Of a DNA stretch of 64,000 nt, positions 46,943 through 59,339 are shown piece after piece (the first letter of the stretch is position 1; each line of letters starts with the position of its first letter). Below the pieces are notes generated by a model, which saw only the letters and a list, made by a program, of their open reading frames with translations, was not told where the DNA came from and searched no databases. The DNA comes from Notolepis coatsorum (lineage: Eukaryota; Chordata; Actinopteri; Aulopiformes; Paralepididae), in assembly GCA_963971535.1 (NCBI GenBank), contig OZ020587.1, forward strand, positions 163,096,491-163,160,490. Reading direction: 5' to 3'. A program made the translations under genes and the position numbers.

Positions 46943-49350
46943 TAATCTCAGGTGTACTGCACAGGAAACAAATATAGTCTATAAACTATGATCTGTGTTG
47001 CATATAGGCCTACCTACAACCCAAGCAATCCGTGGATCTAGGGAGAGGTTGAATCCGTCAGTGTGATTACTGTCCTGTATACGCCTCGTCACGCCGGCCG
47101 GAAACGGAAAATAATCAGGCAGGCAATCAGTAGGCCTAGAGGAGAGTTTGGTAAGGGAGAGGCAAGGGAGAGTTTGGTAATCCTATATATGATAAAGAGT
47201 ATCATCCATTGTGCTATAGTCCCCCTCCACAGTGTTCTGAGGACTCCAATAAAAAATTAACTATACACTTAATTATATATTTGAGATTCTCTTAAATGAA
47301 AACTCCAACATTTTGGGAAATTAGCTTATTTAACATCTTCCCTGGAGTTAGACAAGAAGATGCATACCTTTTTTGTCTCTGTGCATGCATTAGGCTTAGG
47401 GAACAGCCGCTCCGTTAGCGTAGCTTAGCTTCATCACTGGAAGTGGGTCAGATTTGTACCCTGACGTTCCCTACAGTGCCCTACAGTCACGAAATACACT
47501 CCAAAACGTTCCTGTAAACATGTTGTGACCTGTGTATTTACCACGTGGAGAAATAAAAAATAATTGAATTCGACAATTACGTTTTCTAAGCAAATATACT
47601 CGGAACTATTTTTTGCCTAACCACTCCTAAACTAACGTTACAACTAACCTAAAGTTAGTTTAGGTTCGTGTTAACAATTGATAATGTACAAAATAAACAT
47701 ATTCCGCTGCTATAGACGTCGCTCTTTTATTTTGAAACCCCCCCGACCGGAAGTCATTGCTCTCGTTATTTTCTTTAGTGTCCGCCCGGTTATGTGTTTG
47801 TTGGTTACCTCCATTAGCTAGCAGCCTATCAAGACCAGCCATTGGAATACTTTTCTAAATTGGGGAGGCTTTTAATCGTCAAGGTAAGAGGATTTTAAGT
47901 CATGGTATCCATAAACTTCAATCGGTTCGGATCCTTTGAATGAATGAGAATGTAAACAAACCGCGCGTCACGTTGAAATCACTGACTGCGCCCAGAGAGG
48001 AGTGGTTAGGCAAAACATTTTTCAGTGTACATTATTCAATTAATTGAAATTCAATATTTTTTGCGTTTTTAATATCAAACGTATTCAAGTATTAACATCA
48101 CTAACATGTCACAAAAGCATGTAGAATGTATATTATCATCAATACGTTAGTTTAGCAATAGGTTAAAAGTGCCATTAGATAGATTTAACTTTTCGATTTG
48201 CTGAAGTATATTCCGAGAGGGCGACCATTTTGGAAATTTTTAACCGTGGGAATTTTTCTGAACTACACTTCCTGGAAGATTATAATGGGATTCAAGGTTC
48301 TGTATGAATTATTTCAATAACTGTTATTATTCGGGATAATAAGCCACAAAAGGTAACGTTTTTGACAAATTTTTAAACGCAGTTAGTTTATCTTCCCTAT
48401 TGTTAACATGTAGGAACGATTAGATCTGAAATTAGTTTCAAAACGGTTGCACTGTGGGGAAAATTTAAAAGTACAGTAGATTACAGTAGATTTCATTATC
48501 TGTTCTTATGCATGCCTGGTGATACTAAATCCAAATTGAACTCAGGCATTTGAAAGATAATATATGTATACTATATATATAAATGTGTGAATTGGCTATA
48601 ATAAGGTAATTTATAAGCATCATATTCTATATTCTGTAATAATATTTCAAATTGCATTGGTACCTACAGAACCTTCGGTTTAATCATCTTCCCTTTATTA
48701 ATTTCCTTAGATTTTTTTTACACATGATTTCAAGAGGGGACTGAACGAGATCAGTGGCAGTTTTTAATGTTTGGTCATTATTAGCAAGGTGTTATTCACT
48801 GTCAAAGATGCAAAGAAAAATCATAATTCATATTCTCCTTTGTTTCATCACAATTTAAGCAAGCCTAGTAATAGACACAATATTTCTGACACTGAATACA
48901 TTCCCTGAGGTCCATAGATGTCCCTAGATACCAAGAATATGCAAATTAACCTTTTGATTTTGATTACAGTATTTTATTGTGAAATAATAATTAAATGATG
49001 TGAAATCAAAGGATACTGTATGAATGTCACTGTATAACAGAATTAGTTATAAATAACCTACCTGTATAAAGGTTAAAAGTTGTTGCAAATATTTTTTCCC
49101 CTCATAAATATACCACTATATACATTAATTTCTTATATTAGTTTTAAAATGACCATTTAACAGTGCTCTGAAAATGCTCTGACAACATCATTCACTGTTT
49201 TAAGCACGAACACATAAGGAAGGGAGGGAGAGAGACAGGCCCTGCATGCCTGCACCCTGCCATGTCGTTGGTTTACCACGACAATGTTATTCCAATTTCT
49301 TTCCCCCCGCATAAATACTGTACCACTATCTTATTAGAACCCCTTATATT
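46943..49350. other. Non-coding; possible promoter/first exon near 47.75-47.88 kb
   Basis: About 2.4 kb without a supported ORF. Plus-strand sequence ending GTCAAG at 47882 is followed by GTAAGAGG, a strong donor, and could close a non-coding first exon. No downstream exon was found. A stretch at 48945-49035 is related to the AT-rich repeats at 38.6 and 54.3 kb. Confidence 0.3.
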
Positions 49351-49354
49351 CCCG

Positions 49355-49630
49355 TTTTAAAAGCAGTAGGGAGCAGCTAGCCTAGCTTAGCACAAGGACT
49401 GGAAGGAGTAGGGAGCAGCTAGCCTAGCTTAGCACAAGGGCTGGAAGCAGTAAGGAGCAGCTAGCCTAGCTTAGCACAAGGACTGGAAGCAGTAAGGAGC
49501 AGCTAGCCTAGCTTAGCACAAGGACTGGAAGCAGTAAGGAGCAGCTAGCCTAGTTTAGCACAAGGGCTGGAAGCAGTAGGGAGCAGCTAGCTTAGCACAA
49601 GGACTGGAAGCAGTAGGGAGCAGCTAGCCT
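49355..49630. repeat. 42-bp minisatellite, first block
   Basis: Copies of GGAAGCAGTAGGGAGCAGCT followed by AGCCTAGCTTAGCACAAGGACT. The same array continues at 51341-51496 and 53101-53394, interrupted by two LINEs. Confidence 0.97.
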
Positions 49631-51340
49631 CAAGTCAAGTCAAGTCAAGAGTTTTAATTGTCACGGCATACAGGTATACAATGAAATGCGGGTGGTCTTG
49701 CCCGCAACGATGTGCAATACAGTGGTACATATAATAGAATCAAAAGAAGAATCAACATTGTGCAGTAACAGATAGCAGGTAACATGGAGTGACATCTCGG
49801 TATCTGTACATAGTTATTTACAGCGCATGTGTGACATGCTAGTTAGCTTTGGTAGTGCAATACACTGTTCCTGTTATTCTAATTTAAAGTGTCCTTTCCT
49901 TTGGCCATAAGTGTGCGTGTGTGCGACATGAGTGTGTGCCCGCTCATGTTAAAGTGTTAAGTGGCTGCTCGTGTGTGAGCGTGCACAGTGTGCGTGTCGT
50001 GTGTGTGTTCATGTGTGCTTGTGTGTGGACAGTTCAATGTTCTGAGCACTCAATGTACATTGTTCATGGCTCTGATGGCCTGGGGGAAGAAGCTGAGCCT
50101 AAGCCGCTCTGTCCTAGTAGCTGGGATTTGCAGGCGTCTGCCTGACCTCAGCAGCTGAAACAGGCTGTTATTGGGGTGGTGAGGGTCTTTCATTATCCTG
50201 CAGGCTCTGGATTTGCACCTCTTGTTGTATAGAACCTGCAGGGGGGGTAGTGCAATACCCGTGGTACGCTCGGCTGAGCGCACCACTTTCTGTAGGGCCT
50301 TCTTGTCCTGTGCCGTGCTGTTTCCATACCAGGCAGTGATGTTTCCGGTCAGGATGCTCTCTACAGCTCCTGAGTAGAAGGACTGGAGTATCTTCCCCGA
50401 TACTCTGAACTTCCTTAACTGTCTCAGGTGGTAGAGACGCTGTTTCGCCTTCTTTACTACTGTGCCTATGTGTGTTGACCATGTCAGGTCCTCTGAGATG
50501 TGGACCCCCAGGTACTTGAAGCTGCTCACCCTGTCCACGGTAGCCCCGTTTATCATCAGTGGTGTGTGTGTCTCCTGCTGTCCTCTCCTATAATCCACGA
50601 TCAGTTCCTTGGTTTTGCCAATGTTCAGGAGCAGGCTGTTGTCCTGGCACCAGCGTTCCAGTACCTCCACCTCCTCCCGGTAGGCCTTCTCGTCGTTGTC
50701 CGAGATCAGCCCCACCACCACCGTGTCATCTGCGAACTTCACTATGGAGTTGGAGCTGAACTTGGCCACACAGTCGTGTGTGTAGAGTGAGTACAGCAGG
50801 GGGCTCAGAACACAGCCCTGGGGGGACCCGATGCTCAGGGTGATGGTGTTGGAGGTCTGACCCCCCACCCTGACCGCCTGGGGTCTTTCGCTCAGAAAGT
50901 CCAGTACCCAGGCGCTCAGGGCGGAGCTCAGACCTAGCTCGATCAGCTTGTCCACCAGTCTGGTGGGGACTATGGTGTTGAACGCTGAGCTGTAGTCAAT
51001 GAACAACAGTCTCACATAGCCCCCCTTCTGACGGTCAAGGTGCGAGAGGGTGCTGTGCAGTACCTGGGAGACCGCGTCGTCGGTGGACCTGTTTGTCCTG
51101 TATGCAAATTGCATAGGGTCCATATCACTGGGGAGGGAGGCACAAATGTGGTCCTTGACCAGCCTCTCGAAACATTTCATGACCACAGAGGTGAGTGCCA
51201 CCGGTCTGTAGTCATTTGGACATGCTGGGGAGGGTTTCTTCGGCACAGGGATGATGGTAGACCTCTTGAAGCAGGCAGGGACCACTGACTCCGCCAGTGA
51301 TTGATTAAATATGACGGTGAACACAGGGGCCAGCTGGTTA
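49631..51340 (-). mobile_element. Rex1-like LINE, 5'-truncated, inserted in minisatellite
   Basis: The minus strand runs from RT (51324) to the 3' tail with (CAAGT)n at 49631. It carries a single open RT frame of 424 codons. It is flanked on both sides by the 42-bp minisatellite, so it inserted into that array. Confidence 0.93.
50050..51324 (-). CDS. Rex1-like reverse transcriptase (C-terminal two thirds)
   Basis: An uninterrupted 424-codon frame has [46 protein letters not shown] (first Asp), [33 protein letters not shown] (FADD box), [15 protein letters not shown] and [14 protein letters not shown], ending in a PQAIRAMN segment. This is the CR1/Rex1 type of fish LINE. The endonuclease and RT start are missing through 5' truncation, so the listed ATG is not a native start. 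The intact frame suggests a fairly recent insertion. Confidence 0.9.
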   Translation of the reverse strand: MFTVIFNQSLAESVVPACFKRSTIIPVPKKPSPACPNDYRPVALTSVVMKCFERLVKDHICASLPSDMDPMQFAYRTNRSTDDAVSQVLHSTLSHLDRQKGGYVRLLFIDYSSAFNTIVPTRLVDKLIELGLSSALSAWVLDFLSERPQAVRVGGQTSNTITLSIGSPQGCVLSPLLYSLYTHDCVAKFSSNSIVKFADDTVVVGLISDNDEKAYREEVEVLERWCQDNSLLLNIGKTKELIVDYRRGQQETHTPLMINGATVDRVSSFKYLGVHISEDLTWSTHIGTVVKKAKQRLYHLRQLRKFRVSGKILQSFYSGAVESILTGNITAWYGNSTAQDKKALQKVVRSAERTTGIALPPLQVLYNKRCKSRACRIMKDPHHPNNSLFQLLRSGRRLQIPATRTERLRLSFFPQAIRAMNNVH

Positions 51341-51496
51341 AGCTAGCTTAACACAAGGGCTGGAAGCAGTAGGGAGCAGCTAGCCTAGCTTAGCACAAGG
51401 GCTGGAAGCAGTAGGGACCAGCTAGCCTAGCTTAGCACAAGGACTGGAAGCAGTAGGGAGCAACTAGCCTAGCTTAACACAAGGACTGGAAGCAGT
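51341..51496. repeat. 42-bp minisatellite, second block
   Basis: Same unit as 49355-49630, between the Rex1-like LINE and the family B LINE. Confidence 0.95.
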
Positions 51497-53100
51497 CCTT
51501 TGAACGACCACATCAAACAAGAGGTGGACGCGGGCAAATACTGCAGCATGGTCATGCTGGACCTACAAAAGGCCTTCGACACTGTCAATCACTCCATTCT
51601 GATGGACAAGCTAAAAGCAATTGGTTTTGATAGCTTATCAGTGAGCTGGATGCAATCCTACCTGGAGGGGAGAGAACAGATGGTAGAGGTAAACGGTACT
51701 CTATCCCCCCCCCCTCACAGTGAGCTGTGGTGTTCCACAAGGAAGCATACTAGGACCGCTACTCTTCCTAATTTATGCAAATGACATGTCGTCAGCCTGT
51801 GACTGCAACTTGTTCCTGTTTGCGGACGACTCAGCCCTGCTGGTCTCTGACAAGAACAAGTTGCAGGTTGAAAAAACCCTCAGCTCGGAACTAGGCAAAA
51901 TCTGCATATGGCTTGCTGATAACAAACTATCATTACACATGGGCAAAACAGAGTCCATTCTCTTCGGTTCAAATAACAAACTCAGCAAGACCGACGGCTT
52001 CTCAGTTACAGTGGGTGACAATATTGTCACAAAGAAAGACGAAATTACGTACCTGGGTTCCATCCTAGAGGCAAATCTTTCCTGTGACAAAATGGCATCC
52101 AATGTAATAAAAAAAGTCAACCAACGAACTAGATTCTTGTACCGGATCTCCTCTCTGGTAAACAAGAATACCCTGAAGACTCTGGCAGGAGCACTCATTC
52201 AAGGCTACTATGACTATGCGTGCACCTCATGGTACCAAAGCACCTCAAAGGCGCTTAAAACAAAATTACAAACATCACAAAACAAACTGGTCAGACTACT
52301 ACTTGACCTGAACCCCAGAACCCACCTCACCCCTGTCCACTTTGACAACCTAGGATGGCTTAGAGTAGACGACAGAGTACAGCAACTTGCAATGGGCCTG
52401 GTCTACAAGATACACTATATGACTAAGGTACCCATGTACATGTCAAAATACTTCCCAAAGGTCAGTGAATACCACAACCACTACACCAGAGGAAGCTCAA
52501 CAAATCATGTTAAACCCAGATTCGGCTCAAACAAGGGACTAAACACGTTTCGCAATTATGCCACATCAATGTGGAACGCCCTACCCAAAGCTGTAAAGGA
52601 ATGTGAATCCCTACCCACATTCAAAACTGCTCTTAAAGAGCACCTACGGGAGGCTGCAATTCTAAACTGGCCACCGTAAACGCCCAAAACCCCCACCACC
52701 TCCTAATAGACAGTCTCCTCCCCACCGCATGTATATATTCCCTCCCCGCCGTATGTATATTTCTCTCCCACCAACCCACCCCCTCCTAATGTACAGTCCC
52801 CTCCCCATCATATGTATATACTCTGTCAGGATCTAGGGGTAACAGTACTGTATATTTGAATACCGTTTATGTCACAAATGTATCAGTACTAAATACCTAT
52901 ATGTCCCTATGCCATAAATGTCATGTATGTTGTGTATGTCACACATGTCTATATGAATTGAAAATGGGGGACCCTGATGGAAACAAGACAAACGTCTTTC
53001 TCAGGTCTGCATCCCCTTAACAATTGTGTGTATTGAGCCGTACTGTATTGTACCCATTCTGCAATCTGTTAAATAAAGTTTTCATTCATTCATTCATTCA
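51497..53100 (+). mobile_element. LINE family B (Jockey/CR1-like), 5'-truncated
   Basis: A partial RT and a complete 3' UTR, ending (ATTC)n directly against the minisatellite. This is the best copy of the family in the window. Further 3' fragments lie at 16228 (+), 31345 (+), 54063 (-), 56906 (-) and 59769 (-). Confidence 0.93.
51500..52679 (+). pseudogene. Family B LINE reverse transcriptase, one frameshift
   Basis: The first frame (51500-51720) has MVMLDLQKAFDTVNHSILMD, the first catalytic Asp motif. After a shift at a C-run near 51707-51720 the second frame (51720-52679) has GVPQGSILGPLLFLIYANDM, LFLFADDSALL (FADD), LADNKLSLHMGKTESILFGS and the family's MWNALPKAVKECESLPTF C-terminus. Only the C-run shift prevents one continuous frame. 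The endonuclease and the RT N-terminus are missing. Confidence 0.88.
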
Positions 53101-53394
53101 GTAGGGAGCAGCTAGCCTAGCTTAGCACAAGGGCTGGAAGCAGTAGGGACCAGCTAGTCTACCTAGCTTAGAACAAGGACTGGAAGCAGTAGGGAGCAAC
53201 TAGCCTAGCTTAGCACAAGGGCTGGAAGCAGTAGGGAGCAGCTAGTTTAGCACAAGGACTGGAAGTAGTAGGGAGCAGCTAGCTTAGCACAAGGACTGGA
53301 AGCAGTAGGAAGCAGCTAGCCTAGGTTAGCACAAGGGCTGGAAGCAGTAGGGACCAGCTAGCCTACCTAGCTTAGCACAAGGACTGGAAGCAGT
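53101..53394. repeat. 42-bp minisatellite, third block
   Basis: Continuation of the array at 49355 and 51341. It ends where an L2 tail is inserted. Confidence 0.96.
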
Positions 53395-53480
53395 ACATTT
53401 ACATTTAGTCATTTAGCTGACACTTTTATCCAAAGCGACTTACAAGTTCTGTACAACAAGTCATCAAGAAGGGCACATAA
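53395..53480 (-). mobile_element. L2 LINE 3' tail
   Basis: ACATTTACATTTAGTCATTT followed by ATCCAAAGCGACTTACAAGT, the same tail as at 14070 and (reversed) at 35300. It is severely 5'-truncated. Confidence 0.85.
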
Positions 53481-54062
53481 GCGTCATGCATTAAAGCAAG
53501 CAAGCATGGTAGCAGCCATGCAGCAATGCTATGCTAACTGAATGTGCCAGTGTATCCTGTTAAAAGTATACATTTTTCGCTCTCATTCGAATACAGCATA
53601 TAAGCCTTCTGACAACATTTTGAAACGTTACTGACGTTAGCCTACATAAAATGTATATATGCCATAGGTGGATATCACTAGACAGTAACACCAAGATCAA
53701 GAAATATTCATTATAGCTAACAGCTATAGCTATTAGCTATTAGCTATTCGCTATTAGCTTCAGCTAGGAGGCACGCATTGCGGTTAATATAACATTCTCT
53801 ACCATGAAAAAACAAACACACCACTACTCCGCTGGCGTTTGCAATCGAAAGCATACACAACATAATATCCACCATCAACATTATTGGCAGTACTCACTGT
53901 TGTTCGTCTTAACGATGCAACAGACACACGAGGCTACAGACGGCAGGAAGATGCTGCCACACAGGTGCTTTCTGGGAGGCGGAGGCGGAGCACAGGTGCA
54001 GTGCAGTCTGGGTGAACAAGTCTGAACTCACCTAACATTATATATGCCCATACGCAATGCAT
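53481..54062. other. Non-coding, no feature recognised
   Basis: A TAGCTATTAGCTATTAGCTA-type short repeat lies near 53710-53760. Nothing else is supported. Confidence 0.4.
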
Positions 54063-54295
54063 GCGGTGCAGAATGGGTACAATACAGTACAGCTCAATAA
54101 ATTGTTAAGGGAATGCAGACCAGAGAGAGACAGTACTGCTACATCTATATACATTTATGACATACCAGATTTACAAATACAGTACTGTATTTACAAAAAA
54201 AGAAGGAAAAAAAAGAGTACATTTGACGAAGAAACTGTACATTGGGGGAGGTGGGTGGGGGGTTGGGTATAGGTGGGGTGGGGGGGGACTATTTT
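54063..54295 (-). mobile_element. LINE family B, 3' end
   Basis: The minus strand of this segment matches the 3' UTR of the LINE at 51497-53100 (GGTACAATACAGTACAGCTC, GCAGACCAGAGAGAGAC), truncated before the ORF. Confidence 0.8.
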
Positions 54296-54650
54296 ATTGT
54301 GAAATAATAATTAAATTATGTGAAATATTCATAATGCTACTGTGAGATTACAACATCTGATGTGATATTACAGAGGATTTTGATTGCGGTATTTTATTGT
54401 GAAATAAGAATAATATAATGTGATATGTTGATATGCTATTGTGAGATTACAACATCTGATGTGATATTACAGAGGATTTTGATTGCGGTATTTTATTGTG
54501 AAATAAGAATAATATAATGTGAAATCAAAAGATACTGTCTTTTTTACATGTATTTGTTGGGATATTACAGGAGGCCTTAATTACAATATGTTACTGTAAG
54601 ATAATACTGTTAAATATTGTGAAATGCTGGTTAATTTTTACAGTGTACCC
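54296..54650. repeat. AT-rich repeat, about 110-bp unit
   Basis: Two to three copies of GGATTTTGATTGCGGTATTT plus GTGAAATAAGAATAATATAA, ending TTTTTACAGTGTACCC. It is related to 38.6-39.0 kb. Confidence 0.8.
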
Positions 54651-54774
54651 GCCAGTGTTGCTTTAATAAAAAAAGTAGAAAAAACAAACATAATAGCTAA
54701 AAGTGTGTACATCGTCGCGGAGCTAAACCAGAGGCGACTGACCGGGGTCGCGCCAAATCCATCCATCCGCGCCA

Positions 54775-54815
54775 AAGTAGTTATAAAGAGTCTTCACTCG
54801 TTTCAACACATTATA
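54775..54815. repeat. Single unit of the 41-bp minisatellite
   Basis: One unit (AAAGTAGTTATAAAGAGTCT, TCACTCGTTTCAACACATTA). The Rex1-like LINE follows directly, and the array resumes at 57773. It could equally be a long target duplication created by that LINE. Confidence 0.9.
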
Positions 54816-56477
54816 AGTTTCAAGTTTCTTTAATAGTTGTCATACAGAAGTACAGAATACTTTCATACAAAATGCTTCTTACTGTTACGCTCCAGAGACT
54901 GTGCTAGACAAGATAGTATCAAATAACATAGTATAGCATGTAATTTAGAAGAAGAAAATGAGGTCACAGTGTTCGGTATAGACATATGTACAATGTTCTG
55001 AGTTACCATATAATATACAATACTATGCAGTGTACTAATGTACAGTACTATATAGTGCAAAGCAGAAATGGGATGAGGTACAATTTAGGTACAATTTACA
55101 GTAAGGTGTACGAGTTGTAGTGCAATCCTTCATCAATAAATATAAAGTGTGGGGAGTGGGTGCTACAGTGTGTTTGTTTAAAGTGGGTGTGTGCTATAAA
55201 GTGTGTGGAGTGGGTGCTACAGTGTGTTTGTTTAAAGTGAGTGTGTGCGTGTGGATGTGTGTGCTATGTGCGTTTGGTGGTTGTTGTTGTGTAGTGTTCA
55301 TTGTTCGTTTAGCAGCCTGATGGCCTGGGGATAGAAGCTTCTTCTGAGTCTTTCTGTGCTCGCCTTGAGACTCCGGTATCGCTTGCCTGACCGCAGCAGT
55401 TCAAAGAGGCAGTTGTTCGGGTGACTGGAGTCTTTAATGATTCTCTTAGCCTTGCCCTTGCAACGCTTGTTGTAAATGTTCTGGAGGGTGGGGAGCCCCC
55501 CTCCAATTGTGCGTTCGGCTGAACGTGTCACTCTTTGTAGTCTGCTTCGGTCTTGTGCAGTGCTATTCCCAAACCAGGAGGTGATGTTGCCGGTCAAGAT
55601 GCTCTCTATTGTACATGAGTAGAAGTTCTTAAGGCAGTGGCGGCTCGCCACTGGGGGCGCTAGGGCGCCGACCCACCTGCTGGCCAGCTGCTGTTAAATC
55701 AGAGAAGAAGACAATAAAACTTTTTCGTTTTTAAAATGTTTAAAATGAATAATATTTACTCATTTTAAGTATGTTTGTATTTCCAATGCACAATATAACG
55801 TTATTATCTAAATAAAAAAAACATCGTTTTCATGAGCAGGAAGTGACGTTTTTTTTTTATTTTTTCGTATTTCTCGCCCGGGCTAGAAGCGATAGCGCTC
55901 TGAGTGCGCGTCACAGTTTGATCGCTGTCTCCGTCACAGCCAATCAGTGCATACGGCGTTGTGCGTTGAAATATGACTATTATTTTGGAATCCGAGCGCG
56001 ATTTGAAGCGGTCTAGGCAGCAGCGTGAACTTCCGTGAAGAATTTCCATAGCCGCATTTCGCGGAGACGCTCTCTGATTGGCCGACGCCAGTATTTTTTT
56101 CCATGGCAGAATTTCACAGAGACGATCTCTGATTGGCCGAATCCAATTTCTAATGTTCCAATTCTAGCTTCTAGCTTGGTTCCTAGGTTGGTCTAGGACG
56201 GTTGTTTGTCTTAGAGCGTGCGCCGTGCCGTGACTGCAAGTTCTTTAGACTGTTAAGCTTAGGCACTCTTTCAAAGTTGGTTAAGGTTAGAGTTTGTCTT
56301 AGAGCATGGCGATAGAACGCCAGGTAGTTTGCAGTCTGTTCGAGCGGAAATGGACAAAGGAATGTACTTGTTGAGTGTTGTGCTAACGAGCTCAGCTAAC
56401 ACTTGGCTAACAAGCTATATGGCGGATTATACACGTTTATCAAGCTCTCCTGCCCTGGACGTTTCAACTAAACAGTG

Positions 56478-56643
<166 letters not shown>

Positions 56644-56905
56644 TAACGTTAACGTTTGTAAATAGTTTTTTTTAGGAGCAGTACTACTGCTGGCCATTCA
56701 TGAAGCGAGACATTGCTGATTGTTTATTTATTTTATAACACAAGACTATGACTACCAACTGCCTAGCCAGCCGTGTATCAATCTTGGATGCAATAATAAC
56801 GTTACTTACCACACTGACTATGTCGATGGCTCATTGATTTAACTACTGCAGCTCTCTCGGATTGAAAATACGTGGATTATGGCTTGTTCAATATCGTCTA
56901 TGTTT

Positions 56906-57055
56906 GAATGAATGAATGAATGAGAACTTTATTAACAGATTGCAGAATGGGTACAATACAGTACGGCTCAATACACACAATTGTTAAGGGGATGCAGACC
57001 AGAGAAAGACGTTTGTCTTGTTTACATCAGGGTCCCAGATTTTCGATTCATATCG
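56906..57055 (-). mobile_element. LINE family B 3' tail inside the hAT element
   Basis: (GAAT)n then AACTTTATTAACAGATTGCA, GGGTACAATACAGTACGGCT and the CATCAGGGTCCCAGATTTTC end. It matches the 3' UTR of 51497-53100 in reverse. Confidence 0.88.
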
Positions 57056-57772
57056 AGTTTAATAGCTAGCCTTGGCTCGTTTAACAATATGCAAAATATG
57101 TGTACAGCCCTGTACTCATACTGAAGTTATTCTTGGTATATAATAGGTCTGATTGTGTAACGAATCGATTCCACGTCGCGCTGTGTGTGAGAGAGAGAAG
57201 GAGAGAGGGAGAGATCTGCCTGTGTTTGGAGACGGGCGAGTTTTGTTTCTAACTTTTCTATTTATATTGTGTTTCAAGTTGTGAATTAGAGTCTAGACTA
57301 TACTTTATTTGACTGGTTGTGTGTTGTTGTAGTAACAGCTGAGCGACTCGTTCATAAGAGCCGATTCATTGCCGTGAGCGTGAGTCGAATCGCTCACGTC
57401 TTGCCATGAGTCTTGCGTGGTACAGTACTGTACTGTACATGGTTGCAAAATATTTGGTATAGCGCCCCTAGTGGCGAAGTACCCACCGGCCGCCACTGTC
57501 TTAAGGATCTTCTGACTGACTTGGAACTTCCTTAGGCGCCTGAGGAAGTAGAGGCGTTGTCGTGCCTTCTTCACAACACTGTCAATGTGTGTGGTCCATG
57601 TCAAGTCCTCGGATATGTAGGCTCCGAGGTACTTAAAGCTGTTGACTCTCTCAACCGGTGCCCCGTCGATGCTGAGGGGGCTGTAGTCCTTGACCCCCGA
57701 CCTCCTGAAGTCCACAATCATCTCCTTTGTTTTGCTGACGTTCAGGGAGAGGCTGTTTTCCTGGCAGTAACT

Positions 57773-58199
57773 AAAGTAGTTATAAAGAGTCTTCAATCAT
57801 TTCAACACATTATAAAGTAATTATAAAGAGTCTTCACTCGTTTCAACACATTATAATGTAGTTATAAAGAGTCTTCACTCGTTTCAACACATTATATAGT
57901 AGTTATAAAGTCTTCACTCGTTTCAACACATTATAAAGTAATTATAAAGAGTCTTCACTCATTTCAACACATTATAAAGTAATTATAAAGAATCTTCACT
58001 CATTTCAACACATTATAAAGTAATTATAAAGAGTCTTCACTCGTTTCAACACATTATAAAGTAATTATAAAGAGTCTTCACTCGTTTCAACACATTATAA
58101 AGTAATTATAAAGAGTCTTCACTCGTTTCAACACATTATAAAGTAATTATAAAGAGTCTTCACTCATTTCAACACTTTATAAAGTAATTATAAAGAGTT
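57773..58199. repeat. 41-bp minisatellite array
   Basis: About ten copies of the same unit as 37040-38176. Confidence 0.96.
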
Positions 58200-58288
58200 C
58201 ACCTTCTCCATGACCTACTCATGTTGAGGAGCTCCATCTGAGCCTTGCGGTTCTCCTTGTTGGCCTTTTTTTTGTTGGCCTCCATCTC
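58199..58288 (-). CDS. Stathmin-like C-terminal exon
   Basis: The minus strand reads MEANKKKANKENRKAQMELL after a pyrimidine-rich acceptor ending CTGAG, matching the MEANKENREAQM region of stathmin C-terminal helices, with a few extra residues. The open frame runs to a TGA at 58199-58201; a GTAGGT donor near 58215 is possible. On this strand it lies upstream of the exon at 21.8 kb that encodes an earlier part of the domain, so the two cannot be sequential exons of one normal transcript. Confidence 0.45.
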   Translation of the reverse strand, partial: EMEANKKKANKENRKAQMELLNMSRSWRR

Positions 58289-58360
58289 AGAAAGGCAGAT
58301 GACTGTGCCTGAATTGCCTGAGTTTCTGATTGTGGGTGACGCAGCTTTAAATGGTGTAAA

Positions 58361-59035
58361 ATGCATACAGTAGGAAAGAGGAAGGCAAAAGTACTATGTT
58401 TTCCCAAAGACACAGTCTCTGATATGAATGACAGAATTTTGGATCTTGTCGCTGCACACCCAACAGTGAAAACCCTGATCTTGCACATCGGTACATGTGA
58501 CACAGAAGATAAAAAGTCAGAAATCCTAAAACAGCATTTCACTGCTTTATTTAGCACACTCAGCTCCCTGAACATTGATGTGTCCATCAGTGGTCCAATG
58601 CCACCTATGAGAGGTGGAGATGAGCATTTCAGCAGACTTTCTGCACTGAGCAAATGGCTTTCATCCACATGTATCAATGAATCTATGGATTTGATCGACA
58701 ATTTCAAGTTTTTCTGGGATCGCAGACACCTTTTTGCAGATGGAATCCACCTGAACAAGCAAGGTGCAAAACTGTTCTACTCCAATGTGTTTTACACGCT
58801 TGGTGTGCCTCCGCACAAGGTCGGAACACAAGTTTCCCAAACAACAGACAAACAACTCCTATCTGCCGAGGTCGCGCCCGCCCCCCCCCCCCCCTCTGAG
58901 GCTGGTGGAGAGGATATCAAAACTACCCAACTCTCAGCTGGCAGCACTGATAGCGAGGCAGCTAGTGATGGAATCATAACAACTGAAGAACACAACAATC
59001 TCCGGGAGGAGATTGCGACAGAGGTCCATCATTGA
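58361..59035 (+). CDS. LINE ORF1 with SGNH-hydrolase-like domain
   Basis: The sequence preceding the ATG (58300-58360) encodes PEFLIVGDA in the neighbouring frame, the likely nucleophile block with Ala where Ser is usual. The open frame then has LILHIGTCDTE (block III-like), SGPMPPMRGGDEHFSRLSAL and ADGIHLNKQGAKLF, which holds the Asp-x-x-His block. Such esterase-like ORF1 proteins occur in CR1/L2-type LINEs and are thought to bind nucleic acid or membranes. A poly-Pro stretch and an acidic tail follow. The frame shift before the ATG and the missing Ser suggest decay. Confidence 0.75.
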   Translation: MHTVGKRKAKVLCFPKDTVSDMNDRILDLVAAHPTVKTLILHIGTCDTEDKKSEILKQHFTALFSTLSSLNIDVSISGPMPPMRGGDEHFSRLSALSKWLSSTCINESMDLIDNFKFFWDRRHLFADGIHLNKQGAKLFYSNVFYTLGVPPHKVGTQVSQTTDKQLLSAEVAPAPPPPSEAGGEDIKTTQLSAGSTDSEAASDGIITTEEHNNLREEIATEVHH

Positions 59036-59339
59036 CAATGGGGAGGAGGACGGTGAGGATGAAGCCCCACCATTCTCTCCATCCTTCTCCCCGTCCCCAA
59101 TACGTCTCCTCGAATTCACCAACGACATGAATGACTTGATACGTGCCGGAATTAAACTCACCCCCCTTATCAAACGCAAGGCCCCGCAGCCACCAACTCT
59201 GCCCCAGAAAGCGATATGCCCCCCACCCTTCCCTCCTCCACAGCGCTGTCGAAATCACACTCTGGTGGCCTCCCAGCTGACAAGCCCAGCTCCAAATGGT
59301 TTAGAAAATACATTTGATTACTGATATCAACAGGGTCCT

